Origin: an uncultured Gammaproteobacteria bacterium | GTDB taxonomy: Bacteria; Pseudomonadota; Gammaproteobacteria; Arenicellales; JAANXG01 | Direction of reading: 5' to 3' | Assembly (NCBI GenBank): GCA_947258785.1 | Contig: CAMYJT010000010.1 | Coordinates: forward strand, 75,658 to 139,657 | Length of the DNA: 64,000 nt | Shown here: in pieces, positions 25,401-32,322 of the stretch | Layout of the letters: every line of letters begins with the position of its first letter | Position numbering within the stretch: the first letter of the stretch is position 1 | Notes under the pieces: generated by a model | Seen by the model: only the letters and a program-made list of their open reading frames with translations | The model's database searches: none | What the model was told of the DNA's origin: nothing | Program-made: the position numbers and the translations under genes

Positions 25401-26339
25401 TTCAGCCACCACATCGTCGATGCCCAAGCGATACGCGACTACATCCGTTACGCCGCCGCACACATGGATACCCAGTACGTCCTGCTGGTGGGCGGCGACA
25501 CCTATGACTACCACGATTACCTGGGGCTGGGAGCGGTGAGTTTCGTGCCGTCCTGGTACGCACAGACCGATGCTTTGGTGCGGTTTGCCCCGGTGGATGC
25601 GAAGTACGTGGACATCGACGACGACGACATCCCGGACCTGGCCATTGGACGATTCCCGGTACGCACGGCCGACGAGCTCAAGGTGCTCATTAATAAGCAG
25701 ATGAGCTACCAGCAGAAGAACTATGGACGGACCTCCGTATTCGTCGCCGACGACTACGATCGCGCCAACCAATACTCGTTTACCAACGACAGCGAGCAGA
25801 TGATCGACAAGCTGCCGGGCGCCTGGCAGAACAAGGTGGTTCGAGCCTACATCGATGGACCACACGGCTTGGGACTCTCGGGTGCCCATGAGGCTCTGAT
25901 CGACGCCATCAACAACGGGGTCGCGATGGTGAGCTTCGCCGGTCATTCCGGCCCTGCGGAGTGGACCTTCGACGGCCTGTTTTCAGGGACCGATGCCGCG
26001 TTGTTGAACAACCCCGGCCGGCCGACGGTGGTCAACCAGTGGGGCTGCTGGAACACCTACTACGTCTCGCCGACCGAAAACACCCTGAGTCACGAACTGA
26101 TGCTGCAAGGTGATCGCGGGGCAGTGTCGGTGCTGGGCGCAAGCACCTTGACCCGGGCGGCGTCGGAGCGTGAATTGGCGTTGCTGGTCTACGAACGCTT
26201 GCTGGTGCCCGGCACTACGATTGGTGATGCAGTGCTGGCGGCGAAACAAGCCTACGCACAAACCCGCCCGGAACAGCTCGATGTCATTCTCGGGTGGACG
26301 CAGCTGGGTGACCCGGCCTTGGTGATCGAAACACGCTAG
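19458..26339 (+). CDS. Giant secreted protein: P-domain, SdrD_B repeats and C25 (gingipain-like) peptidase
   Basis: 2293 residues from the ATG at 19458, which has GGGAG upstream and yields a clean signal peptide (LLCLAAQLFAGAAAA). Order: a proprotein-convertase P-like domain (about 25-190), a large beta region, a DUF11-like segment (LRYTIVIRSTGFG), five SdrD_B repeats (about 830-1430), a linker with VSFDWSTATEVGNMGFNLY, a basic region rich in Lys and Arg, then a peptidase C25 domain. The catalytic pair is H2163 in SFAGHSG and C2197 in NQWGCWNTYY. C25 enzymes are extracellular cysteine proteases, often Arg- or Lys-specific. No C-terminal sorting signal is obvious. Lasso cyclase C2 follows. Confidence 0.88.
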   Translation: MYDCTFPIRHTGAAALLCLAAQLFAGAAAADPYAYADAPGDQLQLSGFACGADLTRTISIRDSFTINDLDVGALFQHNTRGNIRVRLQSPLGTTVEIVSTSGDANNDYDLLLDSASANPLNDGNADNPDPPLYDRTAAPSNSLNAFNGENAQGDWTISVCAGTNGFYRQLELRFDGTATPTPAPPVSPGDIPLQTYFVPFPEDDVYTSLTSIYTYPGSCGDVNARNPREPVNTYISLAASSDGTIIYYDHQEDAYEDNYLSLFQGTTEVWGDGDATTGCAPTLNGAPLICNNANDVINTGDVIVLQNQVVPVQAVPGSQNNVYDFDGGDKIAASLPIAMTRGAWLAGSSTLLAGALEMYDVDRWDTTYTAPVGQDLSAIDNQMFSYTGLVIIAARDVTTVDIDSDADGTVDTTVVLNQGETHLVNGGVNAGATVVADAPIHVDMITGDLCAGFESRWYTLYPDSQLSDNYYTAVNTDPAVAPTYVWLHNPGTGAITVEADFIGVASDQSIPLAAGQTQFVQVPLGSGGHFYTTGATPPMFVAVATVDSDATNTAHDWGLTLTPREQLSPQAVVGFGVGQDPTITPPTENGSPVWVTVALPEGIPDTGPYSVCVDWDGNRSTVEQTLVLNLLDAATIFEPSGDQTGMALWVCDGSRALIAVAWGQDPATASTGAPAIDVGTTVPALPSVAAGKGLQLVTDNNGDGLPNTGDVLRYTIVIRSTGFGIISAGELNIQDTLPVETVYVPNTTSYTFTGPPVPIPDSGNTLFPLDEGGVDLLPVPFNPGEQFEIVFDVTITVIPPAPDTIDNTATITFRTEIMTPTVISARNVGIGDLLWLDTDGDGVKAWQESGLPGVELRLLRCASNGTNCTAYDSDPNTPGVQEVRVLTDLNGEYLIEGLPAGTYSVQVDPDATTLPAGMVLSQPGTMDDPGFAGTNSVPATLNTGNLHEDADFGYIPAPGTAIVGDYIWIDTNNDGAQDTGETGISGVQVELWDPVDGIVGNGNDVLVNTTTTSATGRYLFTNIAAAPTDYYVQVVAGTLPPGATPTVGPQSPGSNTSPVFTLDPGEIDNTVDFGYLAPNRFTVTDTVWLDADSDGVLDAGEDGLANVTVDLLDAAGNLIATTHTGANGEFSFSGLAPGNYTLRVTDTDRILDGFIGTTVAGQTREQAVVVVAADITGVNFGYNGSGAIGDVVFSDANGNGVMDAGEPGIAGVTVELRDGSNALVATATTGPNGGYLFQGLNAGSFTVIVTDTGSVLSGFNPTADPDEPGTCAVCDEQSTTALVLFDHDSNPGTPDIVSSDLDLDFGYQPTTVGTISGTVFHDQNSDGIQNAGDPGLSGVRINLVDAGPDGIFGTQDDQVVTTVTTDSNGDYTFTGVPLDTTYYVDVVDQDVHLADHTTGNDPSTLGDASLQFITLTAGNPTVDATDTGNPGGVNRTVFGFGGTSTNPVTLRHFRATAGVSSGEVSFDWSTATEVGNMGFNLYVKSRGQWHKINRQPIHSKVVDSVTVTEYNYSASGVQGSRFAIVDIDIRGTPTIHGPFKLGKRYGAKRARKRTDWDGIRARHDAAKNERKRAKRAKLARKARHLRGQADEFADLGGTVMINLGVRETGIVRVTYEQLAEAGLDLAGVRKRRIAVTHRGHPVPIRVEGRRKDSKSKKKFGPGGFIEFLGEGLDTLYTDTNVYVLEVRRDMAARVDVDKRRVPKRSAPVRYYMETAEVATQALYTAASPTSDPWYAARMLAYGAPYTGNFSVTMDDHIVAAAPATLTVDLWGGSDLAEDPDHHVIVAFNGVPVADQEFDGLDRLTIRETLPAHSLKQESDNWLNVELPFDTGGIFDLVNLDRFSVTYPRAFVARGGRLSFTAAGSLFRVEGLPDDQVVVYRVTGTTVQRVKRLRVHESGDGFAVSFAGSGTAATYHVATVDAAIKPSFHIPGYDGTLIEGQAQYLIIAHPDFINGDLDLLIQAKRAQGFTVQVADVFDVYAHFSHHIVDAQAIRDYIRYAAAHMDTQYVLLVGGDTYDYHDYLGLGAVSFVPSWYAQTDALVRFAPVDAKYVDIDDDDIPDLAIGRFPVRTADELKVLINKQMSYQQKNYGRTSVFVADDYDRANQYSFTNDSEQMIDKLPGAWQNKVVRAYIDGPHGLGLSGAHEALIDAINNGVAMVSFAGHSGPAEWTFDGLFSGTDAALLNNPGRPTVVNQWGCWNTYYVSPTENTLSHELMLQGDRGAVSVLGASTLTRAASERELALLVYERLLVPGTTIGDAVLAAKQAYAQTRPEQLDVILGWTQLGDPALVIETR

Positions 26340-26384
26340 TGGCGGGAGGCGGCCGGCAGGTTTCGCGTTACTAGCCCGGGAAAC

Positions 26385-26417
26385 GGGGTCGGAGGCGGAA
26401 CTCCGGCCCCTTGTTGT
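26385..26417 (+). terminator. Intrinsic terminator after the C25 peptidase gene
   Basis: Arms GGGGTCGGAG (26385-26394) and CTCCGGCCCC (26401-26410) pair over ten bases with one U-G wobble around a GCGGAA loop, followed by TTGTTGT. It would separate the C25 gene from cyclase C2, at least in part. Confidence 0.6.
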
Positions 26418-26497
26418 ACGTCGACGGAAGCGACAAAGGTTGCGCCGCGACACCCGGTCACGGTCCGGACCCCGCCGGTGCACAGTACAATGGCCCG

Positions 26498-28381
26498 ATG
26501 AGCGGGTTTGCACTGTGTTTTCACCGAACCGACTCGGCGGGCGAGCCGGCCCATGCGGTTGAGCGCATGTTGACGGCGATGGCGCATCTGGGTCCAGATG
26601 GCCAAGATCTCTGGGTCCGGGGTCCGGTCGCCCTCGGTCACCTGCACTTTCGGACCACCCCGGAGGAGCAGACGGAACGACAGCCCCTGGCTCATCCACA
26701 CATGCCGCTGGTACTGGCCTGGGACGGGCGGCTCGATAATCGCGAGGAAGTTTATCGGAGCTTGGCCGAGCCACCCGGACCCCTGACAGACTTATCCGAT
26801 GCCGCGCTAGTGTTACACGCCTATGGCGAGCGTGGGCGCCGCTGCCTGGGTCAATTGCTCGGCCCGTTCGCGCTGGTCCTGTACAACCATCATTCCTCTG
26901 AAGTGCTCCTTGCCCGCGACCCCATGGGTGGGCGCGGCCTCAACTATTACCTGTCCGCGCGCTTGCTGATCGCGGCCTCCGAGCCGGGTGGGGTGTTGGC
27001 GCATCCGGCACTGCGCGTGTTGCCCGATCACCGCCCGGTGGTGACCTTTCTGGCGATCCGGGAACTGGTGGACGATGCGACGCCTTTCACCGGGGTGAAG
27101 GAATTGATGCCGGCCGATGTGTTACAGATCGGGGTCAAGCGCGATCACCACGAATCGTTCTGGCCGTTCGATCCCGCGGCAAGGTGTCATTATCGGAGCA
27201 ATGACGAATACGCGGAACGGTTTCTCGAGCTGTTACGGCAAAGCGTGCACTGCCGGCTCCGCGGGCGCGGTCCGCGCGCCGTCGCCGTGAGCGGCGGCCT
27301 CGATTCGGCGCCTATCGCGGCCCTGGCCGCCCGCTACGAATCGTCGCAGGGGCGCCGCTGCAAGGCGGCATCCTGGGTGTTCGACCGCTTTACCAGCTGC
27401 GACGAGCGCCGATATCTCGACGCCCTGTACCGCGATCACGCCCTCGACCCGGTGCAGGTGAACGGCGATGCGGCGTGGGCCCTGAGCGATTTCGCGAACT
27501 GGCCGATCCATCCTTCGACGCCGCTGCAGAATCCTTACCGGCGCCTCCACGAAATCCTGTATCAGCGATTGCAGAAGGAGGGTGTACAGGTCGTGTTGAC
27601 CGGGATGATGGGTGATCATTTGTACCTCGGCACGGAGCGGTGGCTAAAAGATCTGCTGCGGGACGGGCGGCTCGGCGCCCTGTGGCGGGCCTGTGTGTGG
27701 GATGTCATCCATAACGGCTGGAGGGCGTTCATACGCCAGGGATTGGCGCGCGGCATGTTGCCGGACCGGTGGTACCGGCGCTGGCGGCCGCGGCCGGAAC
27801 CCGATTGGTTGACACCATTTGCCCGGCGGTACGTGAGCACGGAGGCAGCCTGGCCTGCCGAAGCCCGGCGCGCGCGCCGACCGTGGCAGTACATGCGGGC
27901 GTTGGAGCTGCGTACCGCCCGCGCCGCATGGATCGAACGCTATTTCGCCGGCCGTTTCCAGCTCGAACTCAGGCAGCCGTTTCGCGACCGGCGGCTGGTG
28001 GAATTCATGCTCCAGCTGCCCACCGAGCAGTTACAGTTTGCGGGTGTATCCCGGCCGATCGTGCGGCGCGCCCTGCGCGAGCGGTTACCGCCGGAGATCC
28101 TGGGACGATCGGACAAGACGGCCTTCCAGGAGCTGTTGCGTTACGGACTCTGTGAGCAATCGTCAACCCGCGTGCGTTACTGGATGCGCGCAGAGGACGG
28201 ACTGTGGCCGGTGTACATAGATCCCCAGTGGATTGGTCGTGGCCAGGGCGTCGACGGCGTACGTGGCCACGTCCACTGGTTGTGTATTTCTTTAGAGATG
28301 TGGAGCCGGTATACTTCCATAGGCTTCGATTTTCGCAGAGCAGTGGGCGAGCATGCACAAAGACATACCGGTCCAGCCTGA
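26498..28381 (+). CDS. Lasso peptide cyclase C2 (asparagine synthetase B-like)
   Basis: 627 residues from the ATG at 26498 (MSGFALCF); an upstream in-frame ATG at 26411 overlaps the terminator and adds unlikely sequence. The amidotransferase-like half lacks the nucleophilic Cys2 (Ser is present instead). The synthetase half has the P-loop S265-GGLDS and LTGMMGDHLYLG, and ends with ELRQPFRDRRLVEFML. It would close a Gly1-Glu8 ring in precursor A2, whose gene overlaps its 3' end by 29 bases. It is similar in layout to C1 but clearly diverged, so the two are not a recent duplication. Confidence 0.88.
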   Translation: MSGFALCFHRTDSAGEPAHAVERMLTAMAHLGPDGQDLWVRGPVALGHLHFRTTPEEQTERQPLAHPHMPLVLAWDGRLDNREEVYRSLAEPPGPLTDLSDAALVLHAYGERGRRCLGQLLGPFALVLYNHHSSEVLLARDPMGGRGLNYYLSARLLIAASEPGGVLAHPALRVLPDHRPVVTFLAIRELVDDATPFTGVKELMPADVLQIGVKRDHHESFWPFDPAARCHYRSNDEYAERFLELLRQSVHCRLRGRGPRAVAVSGGLDSAPIAALAARYESSQGRRCKAASWVFDRFTSCDERRYLDALYRDHALDPVQVNGDAAWALSDFANWPIHPSTPLQNPYRRLHEILYQRLQKEGVQVVLTGMMGDHLYLGTERWLKDLLRDGRLGALWRACVWDVIHNGWRAFIRQGLARGMLPDRWYRRWRPRPEPDWLTPFARRYVSTEAAWPAEARRARRPWQYMRALELRTARAAWIERYFAGRFQLELRQPFRDRRLVEFMLQLPTEQLQFAGVSRPIVRRALRERLPPEILGRSDKTAFQELLRYGLCEQSSTRVRYWMRAEDGLWPVYIDPQWIGRGQGVDGVRGHVHWLCISLEMWSRYTSIGFDFRRAVGEHAQRHTGPA

Positions 28382-28532
28382 ATCTACCGGACAGAACGGG
28401 CAGTCGACGGGAGGTTACAAACGGCCATACCAGAGTCCGGTGGTGACACATTACGGCGATGTGCGGGATATAACCCTGGGTGGGTCTCCCGGAACCCTGG
28501 AATCGGGGTTCGAAACCATGTTTTTCCCGTAG
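28353..28532 (+). CDS. Lasso peptide precursor A2
   Basis: 59 residues, found by translating the C2-K2 junction. The leader has the lasso recognition pattern Y26-x2-P29, V31, Y34-G35, I40-T41, L42. With Thr at -2 the core starts at Gly43 and reads GGSPGTLESGFETMFFP, 17 residues. Glu50 is core position 8, giving a Gly1-Glu8 macrolactam; starting one residue later would give a seven-membered ring. The tail carries Met and two Phe as good steric plugs. The core has no C-terminal Ser, unlike phosphorylated paeninodin. The gene overlaps the cyclase C2 end by 29 bases. Confidence 0.88.
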   Translation: MHKDIPVQPESTGQNGQSTGGYKRPYQSPVVTHYGDVRDITLGGSPGTLESGFETMFFP

Positions 28533-29445
28533 CCCGTATATCATCCTCGCGAGGCAAGGCATCGCGATCGTTGTCCGTTCAACAGCGGGAGGGGATATTC
28601 AGGGGGCGTCCACCTGGATCTATCGAGTTGCCGGCCGGCGGCTGGCCATGGACCGGCGCATGCCGGCGCTGGAGCCCTTTCTCAGACCCGATCTCAAACC
28701 ACCGGTGGTCGCCACCGATCCGAACGGTGACTGGCTAAAAACCGGTGCGTGGCGGGTTGCCGGGCGGGTCGGTACGCGGGGATTGCGCGTACGTCACGCA
28801 CGCAACCGGAGCGGATATCTGTTGCGGGTTACCGGTGTCGATTGTCACGTCCGCGAGGACGGGCGGCAGATCACACTGCGCGCCAGCGCATCCGGCGAAT
28901 CCATCCTGACCGATGTGTTGCTCGGACCCGGTTTGATTCTGGCGCTGTCGCTGCAGGGCTGCTGGTGTATGCACGGCAGTGCGATCCGGCGGGAAGACAG
29001 TGCGGTGCTGTTCGTGGGGGAGTCCGGGGCGGGGAAGTCCACCGTCGCCGAATGGCTGTCCAGAACCGACGACGACTTAATGCGGGTCGCAGACGATGTC
29101 GTAGCGGTGGCGGTGCACGCGGGCCGGATTCACTTGATACCACCGTTTCCCCAGCTGCAGCTGTCGGCCCACCAGCAGTACACGGGTGAGCGGCCGGTCT
29201 GCATCGAGCGTATCTATGCCCTCAAACGCACGGACGGCATCGCGCGATGCCGCCCACTGCACGGCGTGGCGGCCGCATTAACGGTTGCTCGACACACTGT
29301 CGCCACCCGCCTGCTCGATGCGCCAGCTCTACAGCGGCACCTTAATTTTTGTTCTCAAGTTACTAAAACGACAAAGATTTATACAATGGACTACCCGCAC
29401 AGCGCGGACAGCTTAAAGCAGGTTCGGCGGGCCATCGATGATTAA
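28480..29445 (+). CDS. HPr-kinase/phosphorylase-like protein of lasso locus 2 (K2)
   Basis: Up to 321 residues; coordinates give the longest frame from a GTG at 28480, which lies inside the A2 core and is an improbable start. Family-like sequence begins at WIYRVAGRRLAMDRRMPALEPF, so translation probably starts near 28597, where an ATT follows GGGAGGGG, or at ATG 28648. The P-loop GESGAGKST (Lys186 in the long frame) and RVADDVVAVAV are intact. The family modifies lasso peptides; no acceptor is obvious in A2 beyond ring or tail Ser/Thr (core S3, T6, S9, T13). Confidence 0.8.
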   Translation: MGLPEPWNRGSKPCFSRSPYIILARQGIAIVVRSTAGGDIQGASTWIYRVAGRRLAMDRRMPALEPFLRPDLKPPVVATDPNGDWLKTGAWRVAGRVGTRGLRVRHARNRSGYLLRVTGVDCHVREDGRQITLRASASGESILTDVLLGPGLILALSLQGCWCMHGSAIRREDSAVLFVGESGAGKSTVAEWLSRTDDDLMRVADDVVAVAVHAGRIHLIPPFPQLQLSAHQQYTGERPVCIERIYALKRTDGIARCRPLHGVAAALTVARHTVATRLLDAPALQRHLNFCSQVTKTTKIYTMDYPHSADSLKQVRRAIDD

Positions 29446-29532
29446 CCCGACTGTCGTACCAGGGCGGTATCCAGCCATCCGACGCTTTGACCGTCCTCCG
29501 GGGTTGCCGGCGCCAGGCTCGGCTTAGCGGCC

Positions 29533-31197
29533 ATGTTAGCATCGGGCTTCAAGCCCTCGCCGCGGCTGCTGCATGCTGTGTTCATTGGCCTGTGTGTGGC
29601 GGCCGTCTTAAACGGCACCGTCTTCTGGCTGAAACGGACCGGCTGGTTGGAGCCATCGCAATATCATCAATTCATCGCCGACAGGGCGTCGTCCAACGTG
29701 CGCTCCAAGCTCGATCCGAACTGGCCCGCAGTGCGCCGGTTGATGAACCGGAACAGCGACCGTCTGTATCGATTGAGTCCGGTGCAGCGGTCGACCAAAC
29801 TGGTCAAGGACCTGGTGGCCGCTGTGTTGATCGGTGTGTGCGCGCTGTCCCTTTTGCGGCGGCGGTGTCGCCCGCGCAGCTGGAGTCAACCGCTCGTCAT
29901 GGCCCTGGCTGCGCTGGTGTTGTCCGCGGCGGTCGTCGCGTGGTGGCGGTTCGGTGCGCTGACGGTAATCCCCGGCCTGCGCGCATTCGAATTTCTGGCC
30001 ATCGCCCTGCTGGCGGAAGCAATTACTTCGACTCGGACATTAGAAATACTTTCAAAGTATCTAATAATACTGCTTATTATCCAGTTTCTTCTGATGCCTC
30101 TGGAGTTCGCTTACGGTCTGGATATCTATTCCGGGCAGGCCTTGTATCTACTGCCGGGCGACCGGATCACGGGGAGCTTCGTGCACCCGACGACCTTGGG
30201 GCTGTTCGGCGTGATTGCCCTGATTTGTTTCCATTGCTTCGGCACGCACACGGCACGCTCGTTGCTCGTGATCTCCGCCGTCACGGGTTTGCTCGTGTTG
30301 GCCTCGGCGTCGGCCTCCGCCATGCTCCTGTTCGGGCTCGTGCTGGCGTGGTGGTGGTGGCGGCACAGCGGTGCTTCGCCCGCGGTGTTGGCGCTCATTG
30401 GATTGTTGGCAGGGATGGTGGTCCTGGCCCTGCCTTGGTTGACCGGCCGCCCGCAGGTGTTTGCATCGCTATTCGGCCGTTTCCAATTAATTTTGAGTCA
30501 TGGGGAAACGGTCTCGGGACCGCTCGCTTGGTGGTTCGGTGAGGGCCTGGGGGTTGGCGCCAACGCGACGCTACAGTGGTTGAGCCACGTCGTCGATGGA
30601 TCGCTCGGGTTGGCCACGCCGCTGGTCGCGGCGCCCATCGACTCGACCCCGTTGAGTCTATTCGGCCAAATCGGGATTGTCGGTGTAGTCGTGTTCTATG
30701 CCGTCCTCGGCCACGCGGCGTACCGGGACCAAACGGCGCGGCCGGTGTACTTCGTGCTGGGGCTGGCGAGCCTGGTCATCAACGTTCTCGAGTTTTTCCC
30801 GGTCAACGTGCTGCTCGGCCTGCTGTTGGCGCACAGTTACCGCGAACCTGCGAGTGCCGGGGAGGCCGAGCGCCGCACTTTGCACGCCGCGGACGATTCC
30901 TCTACAATCCGCCGCCGTTTCCCGGTACTCCTTGCCTCACCGCCCGGCGCGGGAGGCTGTCAACCCGTAGGGAGTCGATATGCGACATTACGAGATCGTT
31001 TTTTTAGTACACCCGGACCAAAGCGAACAAGTCCCCGCCATGGTCGATCGTTATCGAGCCATGATCGAGAAAAGCAACGGCGCAATCCATCGCGTCGAAG
31101 ACTGGGGGCGGCGCCAGCTGGCCTTCGCCATCAACAAAGTCCACAAGGCCCATTACGTACTGATGAATATCGAGTGCGACCAGCCGAGCGTCGATGA
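29533..31197 (+). CDS. O-antigen ligase/polymerase-like membrane protein
   Basis: 554 residues in the open frame. About ten hydrophobic segments span residues 12-440. [14 protein letters not shown] and [14 protein letters not shown] resemble motifs of the Wzy/WaaL (O-antigen ligase) superfamily of the inner membrane. The last 110 residues are Arg/Ser/Pro-rich, contain the predicted rpsF promoter, and overlap rpsF by 218 bases. They look like out-of-frame translation, so the functional protein probably ended near 30870-30960 before a stop was lost or a frameshift arose. It follows K2 by 87 bases. A role in polysaccharide export or in the lasso locus is not established. Confidence 0.6.
   Translation: MLASGFKPSPRLLHAVFIGLCVAAVLNGTVFWLKRTGWLEPSQYHQFIADRASSNVRSKLDPNWPAVRRLMNRNSDRLYRLSPVQRSTKLVKDLVAAVLIGVCALSLLRRRCRPRSWSQPLVMALAALVLSAAVVAWWRFGALTVIPGLRAFEFLAIALLAEAITSTRTLEILSKYLIILLIIQFLLMPLEFAYGLDIYSGQALYLLPGDRITGSFVHPTTLGLFGVIALICFHCFGTHTARSLLVISAVTGLLVLASASASAMLLFGLVLAWWWWRHSGASPAVLALIGLLAGMVVLALPWLTGRPQVFASLFGRFQLILSHGETVSGPLAWWFGEGLGVGANATLQWLSHVVDGSLGLATPLVAAPIDSTPLSLFGQIGIVGVVVFYAVLGHAAYRDQTARPVYFVLGLASLVINVLEFFPVNVLLGLLLAHSYREPASAGEAERRTLHAADDSSTIRRRFPVLLASPPGAGGCQPVGSRYATLRDRFFSTPGPKRTSPRHGRSLSSHDREKQRRNPSRRRLGAAPAGLRHQQSPQGPLRTDEYRVRPAERR
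30880..30908 (+). promoter_or_regulatory. Predicted sigma-70 promoter of rpsF
   Basis: TTGCAC (30880-30885) and TACAAT (30903-30908) are separated by exactly 17 bases. The -10 matches consensus at five of six positions. It lies inside the open frame of the preceding membrane protein, about 70 bases before the rpsF ATG. Confidence 0.6.
30927..30979 (+). promoter_or_regulatory. Candidate S6:S18 autoregulatory leader
   Basis: The leader can form an outer stem, ACTCC (30927-30931) with GGAGT (30971-30975), enclosing an inner stem GCCT (30934-30937) with AGGC (30954-30957) and CCCG with CGGG. An unpaired CACCG bulge is left at 30938-30942. The outer stem covers the rpsF ribosome-binding site. S6:S18 leaders in bacteria use a conserved CCG bulge to bind the S6-S18 heterodimer; this fits by structure and position. 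Confidence 0.45.
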
Positions 31198-31507
31198 AAT
31201 CGAAAACGCCTTTCGTTTCAGCGACGCTGTATTGCGCTTTTTGGTGTTGCGTCGCGAGCGGGCTGTAACCGAGGCCTCCCCGATGATGAAGGAGGTCGAG
31301 GCGGAACGCGAGCGCGAAGCTGCGGCCGATGCAGCGACCGCCAGCGCAGAGCAAGAACGGACGGCGACCGACGTGCCGGAAGCCACCGACGCCAACGACC
31401 AACAGGAGGCGACCGAACAACGGGCAACGGCCGGTGACGATAAGGAGCGGACAGAACCAGAGCAAGCCGTTGAGCCGGTAACCGTGCAGGAGGAAGACGA
31501 TGGCTAG
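30980..31507 (+). CDS. rpsF: 30S ribosomal protein S6 with long acidic tail
   Basis: 175 residues. Residues 1-95 are canonical S6 ([43 protein letters not shown]). The following 80 residues are Glu, Asp, Thr and Ala rich. S6 is normally about 100-135 residues, and Escherichia coli S6 has a short Glu tail extended by RimK, so this tail is notably long. S6 pairs with S18 in the small subunit; rpsR overlaps it by eight bases. Confidence 0.96.
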   Translation: MRHYEIVFLVHPDQSEQVPAMVDRYRAMIEKSNGAIHRVEDWGRRQLAFAINKVHKAHYVLMNIECDQPSVDEIENAFRFSDAVLRFLVLRRERAVTEASPMMKEVEAEREREAAADAATASAEQERTATDVPEATDANDQQEATEQRATAGDDKERTEPEQAVEPVTVQEEDDG

Positions 31508-31727
31508 GGCCTTTCGAAGACGCAAGTATTGTCGGTTCACCGCTCAGGGTGTTGAGGAAATCGACTACAAAGATCTCGGCACCCTGAAGAACTACCTGAG
31601 TGAGACCGGCCGCATCATACCGAGCCGCAACACCGGGACCCGTGCGCGCTACCAGCGGCAGCTCGCCAAGGCGGTCAAACTGGCCCGTTACCTGGCGCTG
31701 TTGCCTTACACCGACGGACACCGTTGA
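31500..31727 (+). CDS. rpsR: 30S ribosomal protein S18
   Basis: 75 residues, standard length. [20 protein letters not shown], then [15 protein letters not shown] and [12 protein letters not shown], are diagnostic of S18. It binds S6 on the platform of the 30S subunit. It overlaps the end of rpsF by eight bases, which suggests coupled translation so that the two partners are made together. Confidence 0.97.
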   Translation: MARAFRRRKYCRFTAQGVEEIDYKDLGTLKNYLSETGRIIPSRNTGTRARYQRQLAKAVKLARYLALLPYTDGHR

Positions 31728-31737
31728 GATGGCAGCC

Positions 31738-32187
31738 ATGGAGGTTATTCTGCTGGAAAAAATCCAGAATCTCGGCGATCTCGGCGACCTGGTGAAGGTG
31801 CGGCCGGGTTATGCACGCAACTACCTGGTTCCTCAAGGCAAGGCCGCGCCGGCCACGGCTGAAAACCGGGCGAAGTTTGAGCAGCATCGCCGGGAACTGG
31901 AGATATCGGCGGCGCACAAGCTCGAACTTGCCAAACAACGGGCGGAAACTTTGCGCGGAGTTACGGTGCAGGTCGTCCGGCGGGTGAGCGAAGAGGGCAC
32001 GATGTTCGGATCAGTCTCAACGTTCGACATCGCGGACGCAGTCCAACAAAAGGGCCTGGACTTGCAGAAATCCGAAATTCATCTGTCCGAGGGACCGTTG
32101 AAGGCCATCGGAGAGCACGAAGTGACCATAACCGTGCACCCGGAAGTGGATATCTCTATCACCGTTTCGGTGGTACCCGAGGCTTAG
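31738..32187 (+). CDS. rplI: 50S ribosomal protein L9
   Basis: 149 residues, typical of L9. The ATG at 31738 gives the conserved start MEVILLEKIQNLGDLGDLV; an ATG at 31729 would add three residues. The N-terminal rRNA-binding domain (VRPGYARNYLVPQGKA) is joined by a long helix to the C-terminal domain ending in ITVSVVPEA. It lies ten bases after rpsR in the rpsF-rpsR-rplI operon. Confidence 0.96.
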   Translation: MEVILLEKIQNLGDLGDLVKVRPGYARNYLVPQGKAAPATAENRAKFEQHRRELEISAAHKLELAKQRAETLRGVTVQVVRRVSEEGTMFGSVSTFDIADAVQQKGLDLQKSEIHLSEGPLKAIGEHEVTITVHPEVDISITVSVVPEA

Positions 32188-32322
32188 TGCCCCGAACCAG
32201 GTGACGGTGCCCGTCGGGACCCGGACTGGCGCAGCCGTGATTCGCATTGCCGCTGAATCTGGTTTTGCGATATGGTTAGCTGACGTCAGGAGCACGGGAC
32301 CCTTGCCCGCTTCCCTGTTGGC

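Noticed and set aside
24780..25946. 388-codon minus-strand frame opposite the C25 catalytic domain
   Set aside because: The plus strand carries the intact catalytic His and Cys motifs; the antisense product has no recognisable domain.
29487..30542. Overlapping 351-codon frame opposite in phase to the O-antigen-ligase-like gene
   Set aside because: Its product is Arg/Gly-rich without membrane segments, while the accepted frame has regular hydrophobic helices and family motifs.
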